Shown one piece after another: positions 45,237-55,200 of a stretch of DNA of 64,000 bases (the first letter of the stretch is position 1; each line of letters starts with the position of its first letter). A program made the position numbers and the translations under genes. This DNA is from Megaleporinus macrocephalus. Its lineage: Eukaryota > Chordata > Actinopteri > Characiformes > Anostomidae. The stretch spans positions 14,966,576 through 15,030,575 of the forward strand of contig CM038711.1 of NCBI GenBank assembly GCA_021613375.1, written 5' to 3'. Under the pieces are notes generated by a model. That model searched no databases, was not told the origin of the DNA, and saw only the letters and a program-made list of their open reading frames with translations.

Positions 45237-45599
45237 AGTTTTTTTGTTGTTAATGACAGATGCTACATGCATAAATCTGTGTGCATGTGTACCTATCAGG
45301 GACAGATTTGTTGAAATTACAGACAGATACAGGTCACCTACATTATGAATGTGAACAATTAAGCCAAATCTGATCAGAGCTAGAAATCAGATTTGATCAA
45401 TGAGGCTTGGAAAGTGAGCGTAGCCGAAAAGATTGCAATATGGATTCAGGGTAGATTTACTTTTAGGGTAGATTAACTTCTAGATGAATGTTAGGAGTCT
45501 ACTTCAGCTTGGCAGTGTCTTCAGGCCTTAATGAACAAACAAATAGAAAAATCAGACTTTTTCGGTTTTGTTATCTGAACTAGTGGCCGTCTCCCTCCT

Positions 45600-46060
45600 T
45601 TGCCAAGTGATTGTTTAATGGCTTTTAGGGAGTATGCAGGAAGAACACGGTTCTGCTTTTAAGCTGAGGCATAGCACCGAATTAATTTTCTTCTCCCTCA
45701 CTGAAGCGAGGATTCCTCTTCGGCACCCTGGCAAATATTTTGATCCGTTTTTGCAAAAGAGCCATGTGCCGCTAAAGTGTGGTTACAATGAGTGGAGCTG
45801 AAACGCAGCAGGTTCTCTCTTTGACCAAAATGTAATTGCCACAGTAATGAGAGGATGTCGCCCTGAGAGGCTGCGGTTGTGAAAGGTATTAAGCGACTTC
45901 TTTTAGCGACACGGAGAGACGAAAGAGAAAAATGCTGTTTATCTGGCCCCGTGACAGAGATCTGGCAGACGTGTCGCTGTAAGTAAACACTTTAGTCTGC
46001 TGGCTTCTCTAAATTGGCTGTTGCACAAGCTGGAGATGTTACTGTCTGGTGCTGTCTTTT
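45600..46060. other. repeat-free block; possible conserved non-coding element
   Basis: High-complexity sequence with retained CpG (AAGCGACTTCTTTTAGCGAC, GGATGTCGCCCTGAGAGG, GACGTGTCGCTGTAAGTAAA), no transposon words and no long frame, bordered by transposon-rich DNA. I think it is the best candidate regulatory block in the window, but this is from texture only. Confidence 0.3.
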
Positions 46061-46770
46061 TTTTTTAACATGACCAAATTGCATAGATCCTGTGCTGGGA
46101 AGGCAAGCGCAGCAGTATGTGTTTAATTCTAATGAGAATGAATCTGAAATTCTGCTGGGGTGTGAATCAGCCTCTCTCTGTCCTGGTCCTGAAGTACTCC
46201 TGCCCTAGAGAGTGCGTTCCATTCAAAGCTGGTGTGCAAAACATGATCTGAATGATGTAATGTGGCTGGCAAAGCATTCATTTGTTTGTAATTAAATGCT
46301 ATCCTGCAAGCTAAAACTGTTCCGCTTGCTGAAAGCAAACGCATTTCACACCCTGCGTTCAGTTTATCCCCTCTTAGGCAGATACACAAATAAAGAAATA
46401 GCATGGAGTATTTTACAGTACAATTGTCTCACTTTTAAAGCCACGTGTGCTTTATATGCTGGCATTTCTTGAACTTTCTATAGGTCAGATGTATGCACCA
46501 AGGATAAAGGACAATAGAGAACCTCAAACAGAATGTCTGGAGCCTCTAAATAATGTTTTCTGAGTCTGTCAAACACTAGAGGGCGCTCCTGAGTGTGTTG
46601 AAAATGATTAGGTTTGTATAGAACTTGATTGTAAATACAAAGGCATATGTTTAGACTGCGGGTGATTCACATTTTTTTCACAAACCAGATCTTTTATGAC
46701 AACTCTTGCATTGGATTCATGTGTCCAGGGATCACCAACATATCTGCAGGGGTTATTGTGGATAAGGCTT
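46061..46770. other. unassigned sequence
   Basis: 46165-46215 (GTCCTGGTCCTGAAGTACTC) may be a scrap of a repeat related to 62645-62790. A 91-residue minus frame spans it and is not a recognised protein. Confidence 0.4.
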
Positions 46771-46840
46771 CATCCTCGAGACTGAGACACAGCTATAAAG
46801 ATTTGATTAGAATCGTGTTTCAAACCATCTTTACCTTAAA
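46771..46840. repeat. scrap of dispersed repeat
   Basis: GAGACTGAGACACAGCTATA, then AAGATTTGATTAGAATCGTG and TTTCAAACCAT, parallels 17070-17125. Short and diverged. Confidence 0.5.
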
Positions 46841-46920
46841 ATCAGAATTTTACTGGCAGTATAAACAAAGCCTAAATCAAGCTGCTGTCACATTTCTAAG
46901 CACTTCATATCCTTAGTTAT

Positions 46921-47789
46921 AGGACTTTCCAACAGTGCCTGACGAATGATGAATGTTGAATGTTCATGACATCAGTGAGCACAAACTGCTTTACTTCAAT
47001 GAGCCAATTAGTTCAACAACTAATCAGAGCAGAAGAAATAGCAGAAAATAATTTTTCCGCTACAGAAAAATGCAAAAAAGTATGTTTTTGTGTATTTTAC
47101 ATCGAACGGTACAAAATTAAACATGTACAAAATTAAACATATACAAAATTAAACATATACAAAATTAAACAAAAATGCATGTAAACATATCATTTTCATC
47201 TTTAGTTATTAAGCTCCATTCACCAATATTTATTGAGGACTTATTTACATACAGGGATGTGGTTTCTAGGGAGGCTGGTGTTAGGACAATTTTCTTTATA
47301 TTAAATTATTAACCTAGCATCGTTATTAGAATATTTTACTCACAAAATACTCATAAGTAAGTACATCTATAGATATGTGAAGTATTGCATGGGATTCATA
47401 GATAAAATCCTTTTCAATGATAAGAATTCAAATGATGTAATGATTTTTAGTTATAGTTATATATTAAGTTTTGGGTAAGTGTTTGTGTTGTTGAGTTTGT
47501 GTAATAAAGATACACGACTGGCAGCATTTTGGTATATTTAGAGATAACAGCATGTTAGCTTTTCCTAATTTTGAAGCCTCAGGCCATTGTTTCAAACTGT
47601 CAGCTGGCTACCAACTAAGTTTGTATGCTGCTGTCTTGAATATTTTGTCAGTATTATGAGCTATATGGTGCTGTTGTGGGGTCCAGTGTGATATAAATTC
47701 AAGGGGCCCAAAATGCCTTAGGATGCTTCTGATTGAAACAGCCTTCACTGTTGTACCAGTCTAGAAAAAGCATTCCACCTAGACCACAG
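46921..47789. other. unassigned AT-rich sequence
   Basis: Contains the 16-bp tandem at 47110-47171; otherwise nothing was recognised. Confidence 0.5.
47110..47171. repeat. 16-bp tandem repeat, about four units
   Basis: Units TACAAAATTAAACATG, then TACAAAATTAAACATA twice, and a partial TACAAAATTAAACA. The copies are nearly identical, so the expansion is recent. Confidence 0.95.
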
Positions 47790-48060
47790 CCTACACTCTT
47801 AGAAATAAAGGTGTCAAAAAGAGTATGTACGCTGCCATAGAAAAAAACATTTTGGGTTCCCTAAAAAGTCTCCCCAATAAATGCAAACAAGAATGCGTGA
47901 AGGTGAAGAACCCTAAAGAACTTCCATGTTATGTAAAGTTTCTAGAAAGCATCAATAAATTGTAAAGAACACATTATGTGAAGGTTCTTCACACAACCAA
48001 ATGTCTTTACCAAGCATGGTCCTTTAGGAAATGGATCCATCTATGCTGAAAATAAGGTTT
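47790..48060 (+). mobile_element. MITE-like element, right end lost
   Basis: It starts ACACTCTTAGAAATAAAGGT, then contains CTGCCATAGAAAAAAACATT, GGTGAAGAACCCTAAAGAAC and GTGAAGGTTCTTCACA. I recall these words from an abundant teleost MITE with an ACACTCTTAAAAATAAAGG terminus and internal GGTTCTT/AAGAACC palindromes. The mirror terminus is missing on the right. It has no coding capacity. Confidence 0.65.
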
Positions 48061-48196
48061 TCCATGATATCACCAATTACTTAGCAAGCTATTTGTAATG
48101 TCTGTTATTCGTAACTTTGCTTTGAGCTACAGCATTGCTAATGTGAGCATTCTCCTGGTCAGCTTCTCTAAATAAGCTTAAATTGTATGTCTTCTT

Positions 48197-48335
48197 TGCC
48201 CCAACACATCTGATTCAATACATCAGTTAAATTAGAAGCTCCTCTCGAGCTGAACTGCTGGAGCAGGGAGAAAACTGAACCGAACAGGACAGGGGGTGGC
48301 TCAAGGGGCCAGGACTGAGAAGCGTCGCTCTAAGG
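48197..48335. repeat. short dispersed repeat
   Basis: AACACATCTGATTCAATACA, AGCTGAACTGCTGGAGCAGG, GGGAGAAAACTGAACCGAAC and GGGCCAGGACTGAGAAGCGT follow the order of a repeat I recall as common in fishes, whose other end reads CCCAATCCTGGTAC (see 62645-62790). Confidence 0.55.
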
Positions 48336-48339
48336 TTTC

Positions 48340-49604
48340 AGAGTGAAAGTACTGTGAATGTTGTGGAGGTGGTGACAGGTGTGTGCGCGGAGCCACTGAT
48401 GCATTGGCTGCCAGAGCCGAGCTGACAGTGACACGTGCGCTCGTCTCTCCTCTAATCGCAGGTGCCTGACAGAGAGATGACCTGACAGTGACGTTCCCCC
48501 TGCCGAGCCCGAGCCTGGAAGAGCGGCACTGGGCTCCAGCGCTCGCACACTCCTAGCGAGGTGGCGTGAGGGATGGGAGGCAAATGCTTTGCAGATGGCG
48601 AGGCCTCACGCTGGCAGATGGCGCAGAGTTTGTCTTAATGTTGACGACTAAATCGTGAGTAGGGCAGGATGTGGCTTCAGTGCGCTTCCTTACATATTCA
48701 CTAGGACTGGCCCAAACACCATTTCACAGGCCTGTTCTTTGTGTTTCTGATAGAAACTGGAATTGAAAAGTTGGCTGGCACACCGAGTCCAAGCATGTTT
48801 TGAAAACACGTACCTCTGACACCATGCCTGCAGCAGCATGGACCTGAAAAATAGCAGTGTGCCGGATTACTTGAGAATAGGGTGACCTCTTTCCTTTCAG
48901 TGGGGTAGAGTGAATAGAGCTAGTGCTGATGATGGGGTACTGAACAAAGCTACCTGTCTGGTGGTTGAGAAGCTTGTCTCTTTCTTTCAGGTGCTACAGG
49001 TGGTGGGGGAGCTCGACTCTTCGTAGGGGGAGGTCTTGGTGAGAAAGTGGAGATGAGGCAGTAGATGACTGTGGAGGAGAAGCTGGGCTGCTGTCCCACT
49101 GTACCTGAATACTGGCTGACAGGGATAGTGACAGCCTTGTCCCAGCTAATACCGGGTTCAGGGGGTGTTGGGGGCGGAGATGTAGGACAAGTGTAGATTG
49201 CTCATGCGGTTTTGGTGTCTTCAGCAGGTGATATGGTTGACATCGTACCGCTCCAACAGGGCACTCTCAGTGGGGGGAGAATGTTGTGGCTGTTGAGTGA
49301 TAACAGAGTCCTTGGGTTAGTGCTGACATGTCTACACTACTGCCTATGAAAATGTGCACTCCATCTCGCCTGAAAAGTTCTCTCTTTCCAAAAAATAGGT
49401 TGTCATTTAAGTTTTGTCCATTTGACCTGGGTCGTTTGAAAAGACAAATAGTCCTTGTTCCTTGGCGTCATGTAGACTTGAGAACATATCGGTAAATGAC
49501 TGCAGGTTGAGCTTGCAGAGTGTTTAAAAGAAAAAACTCAGGTCCTTTTTTAATACTTCAAACTCCTGCATTAACAATGACTCTCTACACTGTAGTGTAT
49601 TCAG
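48340..49604. other. GC-richer, repeat-poor stretch
   Basis: 48360-48660 and 48960-49260 retain CpG and have few stops in several frames at once. TCTCTTTCTTTCAG at about 48977-48990 is a good plus-strand acceptor word, followed by only 11 open codons in one frame. On the minus strand about 75 codons are open (about 49200-48957), Pro-rich and with no start. Since three frames are open together, composition explains this better than coding. A regulatory block is possible. Confidence 0.3.
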
Positions 49605-50505
49605 CCAGTATTTTATAGACGGGCCCTTATCTTCAGCATTGCTGTGGTGATTCGACTTATTAAGATAGAAATAGAAATGGAGTAATCGGGAACTATGGGG
49701 AAATGTAATGATCATACTCTGTTCTCTGGTTCACCACAACTTTAGGAGGCTTTTTGTTTGTTTGAGAGCTACAGCAGTGGCGAAATGTGAATATCCGCCA
49801 AATATATCAGTCTAACTCACCGAGCTGCAGGGGGAACAAGTGAATATGTACTGATAAGAAGTGATAAGACTATTAAATCATTATTTATATTGTGACAAAC
49901 CAAAGTTTTCTGTCTCTTCTCTCGGCCCCTCTTGTTAGTTGTAGTTTAAAAGGTTTTTCAAAGTGAGCAGTCAGTCACGAAACCAGGTGCCATCAGCCAA
50001 TAGCGTGTGGCCCATGTCCCGCCCCAAAACCACCCCCTCTGAGAGGAAAACTTCCCCTCATGCGCTGAGAGCATCCAATGGTATTGCACTTTGCACGCAA
50101 GAAAAATATCAAATTGCAAAAAACATTAATGGCTGGGAAAAGACTGCAGATTTCTATTTTTCAGCTCTCGTTTTTGCGCCATAGAAGTGACGCCATAGAG
50201 GTTATCATCATAAACAAGGGTGTTTGCTGTAACTGCGAACTTGGGCTCGGACCGGCTGACATATCTGGTTCTTCTGCGTTATGTTCACTGGCTTTAGGAC
50301 ACTCACTGAGCCCCAGCGGTGGTTCAAATCAGAGGAAGTGAATGGAGTGGAACAGCGGATTTCAGCTCCTTGCTCTTTCTTTAATCACTTCGCTCCAGCT
50401 CCACTCTGTGTTTTCTAATTCCCACTCCATGTTTGCTTCTCACTTATTCGTCAGGAAAACAGCTCTGCTGTGTCTCTGCTCTTAATTGTATAATTTATGG
50501 CTGTT
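49605..50505 (+). repeat. repeat family X, copy 2 (longest)
   Basis: Collinear in inverted orientation with 53215-53665. Shared words are CAGTA..TTTATAGACG, AATGGA.TAATCGGGAAC, GGGGAAATGTAATGAT, GTTCTCTGGTT, AAGACTATTAAATCATTAT, CAGCCAATAGC and ACATTAATGGCTGGGAAAAGAC. Its right part (50385-50505) matches 3395-3550. No transposase frame was recognised. Copies are old, about 70-80% alike by eye. Confidence 0.65.
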
Positions 50506-53214
50506 ATTACATGAGAAACTAGCTAAATACCCTGCACTACACAGACAAATCCCTCTCACAAGTTAGAAAACACACCAAACACCACATGCTTTTAACACCT
50601 TCTTTATCTTTCTTGCAGCAAAATGGACACACAAGGCTGACTTTGTGTGCAATCTGTAGAACTTTGCTGTGATAGGTGAGACTTTCCCGTATGTAGGTCT
50701 GCTGAACAGTTCTGCAGCACAGATGCTGTGTATGAATGGATATCGTATGTGAGCTGTAGTAGGGCTGCTGCAAGTCACTCAGAGAGAGTCAGTGGGGAAA
50801 AAAAGGATCTTGAGATGGAGTGATTCTGGAGCGACTGACGTTCCGACTTTACAAATACTTGCTCCAATTCAAATCTCCGTTTGGGCTGTACTAGCAGGGG
50901 GTGGAAGATGAGATTACAGAGCTATGCCTTGCACGGCATTTGGGTCGGGCTCCAGTGTGGATCCATTGCTCGTTTCTGCCAGTTGTTCTCGCATTAGCTC
51001 CATCCATGTATTTCATTGGCCCAGCTCTGGGTGTCTCCACTGACTGTTGTTCCACTTAGCCCCGCTTGCTGTCTCCCCCACTCTGATACTTCTTGCACAG
51101 TGCAGGAATGCCAGTTCTTAAACTCTGATAACAAGCCCCGAAAACTCAATTCCAAAACTGTCATTTTCTTGCAGGCAAAGTCTGACAGCACGTGTGCTCT
51201 GAAATCAGAAGAGTTATTTCAGTAGTTTCTTCTTTGGTGGCCAACAGGAACTTCTCTAATTCTTATGGCACTACTGTAAAAAGTATGAAAACCAAGAAAA
51301 AGTCTCCACTTTTTCAGCTTTGTAGCACTCCTGACTTGGCTATATATAACGAACCCAGACACTGTAGCGCAAAAAAGAAACTTCTGAAAATAAAAAAAAG
51401 AGAGCTCAGCAGAGTAGCATATAGAAACGGCAAGACAGCAGGAACCAGAAAATGTAGTATGCAAACGTTGTTAAAATTTCAAAACGTCTCCTTCACTCTG
51501 CAGTCCATACAGTTCATATGTGGAAACTAAACTGCAAAATACTGTCACAGAAAGCAACACATTTACATATTTCCTATACACACACTGCAAAGCCTATACA
51601 GTCTGAAGCAGTTTAGCTCTGACCATTTAAGCTGACATCATAAGGAATGTTTCATCATAACATCATTACACATATTTTAAAAGGTTTAGCTTGTACAACT
51701 GGAGTTTTCTGTTTGATGGCCGGTTCTTATTGTTGGTGCTACTTATTTTTCAGATCAGTAAGTGCTTAATATTGTTTTGTAACAATAAGACATAAGTGAT
51801 ATGTCACCTATATTAGCATTTTTGTGTTTTCTTGTTGAAAAAGAACACAAACTGTATGAATTATTGACATTGTCTGACCCCATTCTTTACCGTAGCACTA
51901 AGGAATCACCTTATTAACAGAGAACAGTGGATTAAACAGTAGAAATATTGGATCAAAATTGAGTAACCGCCAAAGTTGTCCCGATTTTGTTTTGTTTTCA
52001 TGAACACCTACTTTTTAACCCCGTTAAATTAAGTGTCTCACCACAACCCATTCAGAGAATATGTCTACCCCCTTAAGCTTGTTTAAACTGTGAGTGAATT
52101 TGGGAGCTGCAGTTCGGATCCTTAAGTACTTTTTTCTGATTTGTTTAATCTGAGCATGAAACTAAAACCTAAATGAGCTATGATGTACATACCTATTTAC
52201 ATGCTTTCTTCATGAAATAGGTAGTTACAGACTAACTTAAAATCTAAAAAAAACATTTTTCTTTTATTGATCGTCTACTTTACATATGAAATGTGCCCTA
52301 TTAATGGTAAGAAGCAGATTAAAAGGCAGTAATGGTCATATTAAATCAATATTTACCTGGTCAAAATTAAATGGTTAAACATGAATGCTGCATAGTTTAA
52401 AGTTTTTGGTTTAATATTGGTTAATGATTTAATGTGACTTATGCCCCTGATGATTTGGCTTAAAGTTCCTGCAATTTAATCAACTCTATACACATTGAAC
52501 ACTGAACTAGGTTCTTTTTTCATAACATCATGCACACTGCTGTAATAGCACCCATCCCCCGGACACCAATGAGAGGCAAGAGAGGCGACGGGAAGATGTC
52601 GAGAACATTCTTTGGCAATTTTGTATATGTATTTGTTAGCACACCACTGGTGATAAATGAAAGAAAAAAAAACATTTAAAGTGCAAAATCACTTCATGTG
52701 CCCACATTTGGATTAGAGATGGGCGGCTTGCAAGCAGCTAAAATACTTGAATTGCAGATATTCAAAGCTTTCATTTAGACTGCTTTGTTAGCTTCTGAAC
52801 ATCTACCTCACTGTTGTAGGTTATGGATAATGTTCATTATGAATCCAAAAGTGCCATAGACAAGTGGGCTTAACATAGTCGATAGACAATCCATTCAAAT
52901 ATGCCAGAACTAGCTCTGACCACGATGCACTGAAATTTAAGACATCCCAAATTTAGGAACTTTTATTTTTAAGGGAGTACAATAAAAAAGAAAAAGAGCA
53001 TGACAATGAAACTTAAAAAGATGATCACTTGACACATGCATGGCGACACATCAGTGCCAAAAGTAGCGCGTGCAAAAACATGAGGTGAAAATATAAACCT
53101 GCAAGTTATAACATTTTGCGTATCTAAATTTTCCACTCAAGAGTGCAAATGTGAAACTCGGGAGCACAGAAAGAAGAGCTGCATACTCATTTTTCATAAA
53201 CCCACGCTCAAACT
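50506..53214. other. unassigned AT-rich sequence between two family X copies
   Basis: No gene or element recognised in 2.7 kb. If the inverted X copies were the ends of one large element, this would be its interior, but no transposase-like frame is present. Confidence 0.5.
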
Positions 53215-53665
53215 GTCTTTTTCCATCCTTTAATGTTTTTTCTCTCTCGATACGGGGGGAGGGGAGGCGGTGGTAAATATGGACCCTGTCTGTCAGAGGA
53301 GGCTATTGGCTGAGGCATTTAGTTTCACAACTGACCTCTCAACTACAATAAATATGGTGGACGAAGGGGAATGCCGACAGGTGAGTTAGATTTAAAGGTT
53401 GGTTTATCTAACATATAATAATGATTTAATAGTCTTAACACTTTTTACAAGAACATATTTACCCGCTCGCAAACAACCTCCTAAAATCTCTGAAAATCCA
53501 TTTTATAAGTCGCAGTAAACCAGAGAACAAACTACAATCATTACATTTCCCCACCGTTCCCGATCTTTCCATTTCTCCTACCAGTTTTTATCAAAATAGC
53601 CGGAATTGCTGTAACAGGCATGGAAGACGGCAAGGGAACGTCTGTAAAGGGCAGTACTGTTCAAA
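53215..53665 (-). repeat. repeat family X, copy 3 (inverted)
   Basis: The reverse complement of this segment aligns with 49605-50150, including GCCTCAGCCAATAGCC (53316-53301), TAAGACTATTAAATCATTAT (53437-53418) and the block from GTTCTCTGGTTTACTGCGAC (53528-53509) outward. It lacks the part homologous to 50385-50505 and 3395-3550. Confidence 0.65.
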
Positions 53666-54099
53666 AAACTGAGGAGCTTGTCTGTGCTATTTTTAAAGAC
53701 TTGAAACTTACTAAATACACAGACTATGTCAAAATCTACTACATTTACAAAGCTGTAGTAACGATGCTCATATACACTGGAAAGACTTAACCAAAACTTC
53801 CCAAACCTTTAGTGAGACACAACACATAAACCTGCTAATACAGCCTCCATAACTGAGTTTCTTCTACAAAGTCAGTTTTAGGTGTTCAATAGGGAAATAT
53901 AAAGAGCATGCAAAGTTAGCTAATCGATTGGAAATGTGCAGTCATGGTCAAGGCTAGACGGGTTTAGCAGAGCGCGGTGGCTGCCATGGAACAATTTTTG
54001 TTTTTCCTCAATGGAGCAAAGCTGAGCATTTGACATCCAATTAATATCGGAGGTCTGATGGATAGAAAGACGGCGATTTTCCTACTTCAAGAAGAAGCA
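53666..54099. other. unassigned sequence
   Basis: Weak similarity to the outer flank of family X copy 2 may continue to about 53725; nothing else was seen. Confidence 0.4.
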
Positions 54100-54420
54100 A
54101 AACAAAAACCAAATGGGGCTTGAAGTAGCGGCAATATTTACAAATCACTCAGATGCCCTAATTGACAAAAACGGAGAACGGAACGGAAATCACAATAATC
54201 GCGCACGTGCTGGAGACTGAACAAGCAATTTCCAGCCGCGAGCGTTTTCGTCTTAAAACATAAACAGGCGGGCGCGAGAACGTGAAACTGGCGGGCTCAC
54301 CGGGGCACTTACCGAAATGGCTGCAAGCCTCTCGTAATGGAGGATTTGATTATTCTGTCAGCAAAGCAATAAAGCAAGACCCGCGTGAGGAATAAATAGC
54401 ATCCGTGGATGCTAGTTGTT
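54100..54420 (-). other. CpG-rich block with minus-strand splice-donor word
   Basis: Many CpG pairs occur in a short span (AATCGCGCACGTGCTGG, CAGCCGCGAGCGTTTTCGTC, GGCGGGCGCGAGAACG), unusual for this AT-rich window. On the minus strand CCATTTCG/GTAAGTGC at 54313/54312 is a near-consensus splice donor directly downstream of a non-repetitive segment (about 54400-54313). That combination fits a non-coding first exon beside a small CpG island. A conserved element is equally possible. No coding frame supports it. Confidence 0.25.
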
Positions 54421-54975
54421 ATCAGGACCTCGGTGCATGTGTTGTTGGGTTGTGTGGCTTTGCGCTTTGTGTCTGATATGTCGTCCCACGAGAGGAGTGG
54501 CGGGACTCTATTTGTCTCCGGGCCTCTTGCCGTTTACACATTTTTACCCATTTTGCATTTCTGCAAATATTCATTCAGTCGTAACTGCATGCACAGAGAG
54601 GCAAACACAGACACCAGATCTTGAGCACTTCATTATAATGCAAAGAATATGCAGAGCCTCACTCCCAGGTGGAACGCAATAAAATATATGCGAGGAAGGA
54701 GCTAAGAGATTACATAAACACACAAACTATTATATTAATCCGTAGCGCCTGCTGTAATACAGTTGTAAACAATGCCACGTGTTTCTTGGCTTGTGGATTT
54801 TTGGCCCTCAGAAGCTTGAGCGAGCATATGTCTTTAATATATTACCATGCATGTGTGTGGAAGCTGCCCAATATGTTCTCCTTTTTTTATCATGACCTGT
54901 AGCAAACTGCCATCTGCCCATATTGTAAGTATTGCGTCCTGAAGCTGAATCAAGGTTAGCTTTAAATCCTTCAGA
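54421..54975. other. unassigned sequence
   Basis: Overlapping plus frames at 54409-54682 have no recognised domain. Confidence 0.4.
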
Positions 54976-55200
54976 TTATATATTGATCAGATGGTAAACT
55001 CCAATCAATGCTGATATCCACATCAAGTGCACTCGCAAATGCTTATCGCATGCTTCAAAAGTGAGCACGGTTACTCCTTTGATGGTTCTACAATCAATAC
55101 ATGTCCACAAGAATCTAGCAGACAGCAAAAGAACGAACGTATAGTGTGGAGACCTTGAAGCACCTGTCTGAAGTGATTCGCACTTGTTTTTTTTCAGCAA
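54976..55200 (-). mobile_element. Ty3/gypsy reverse-transcriptase scrap
   Basis: The minus frame contains SRSPHYTFVLLL then FLWTCIDCRTIKGVTV and, after an interval, MWISALIGVYHLINI. The order and spacing match the gypsy-type RT entry: a SP-x-x-FFV-like strand, the LRPCIDYR box, and the first-aspartate LDLR-AYH box, here WISALIGVYH with the catalytic Asp lost. Only this piece, about 70 residues, is readable; no LTR, protease or integrase was recognised nearby. Old and inactive. Confidence 0.5.

Larger units (their letters stand above)
43395..45480. repeat. older dispersed repeat split by a Tc1 insertion
   Basis: 43395-43500 (GTGTGGACACACTAATCCGA, TTAAATCAGATTTGAGTCAC, GATTCGTGGGCATGTAACAT) and 45300-45480 (AGCCAAATCTGATCAGAGCT, AGATTGCAATATGGATTCAG) look like the two parts of one teleost repeat with AATCAGATTTGA-type inverted words. 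A Tc1 element at 43800-45236 sits between them. Related scraps are at about 17055-17130 and 46771-46840. The boundaries are approximate. Confidence 0.5.

Noticed and set aside
48957..49200. Proline-rich 75-codon minus stretch, possibly an exon
   Set aside because: Three frames are open at once in a GC-rich patch and no acceptor with a pyrimidine tract precedes it; composition explains it.
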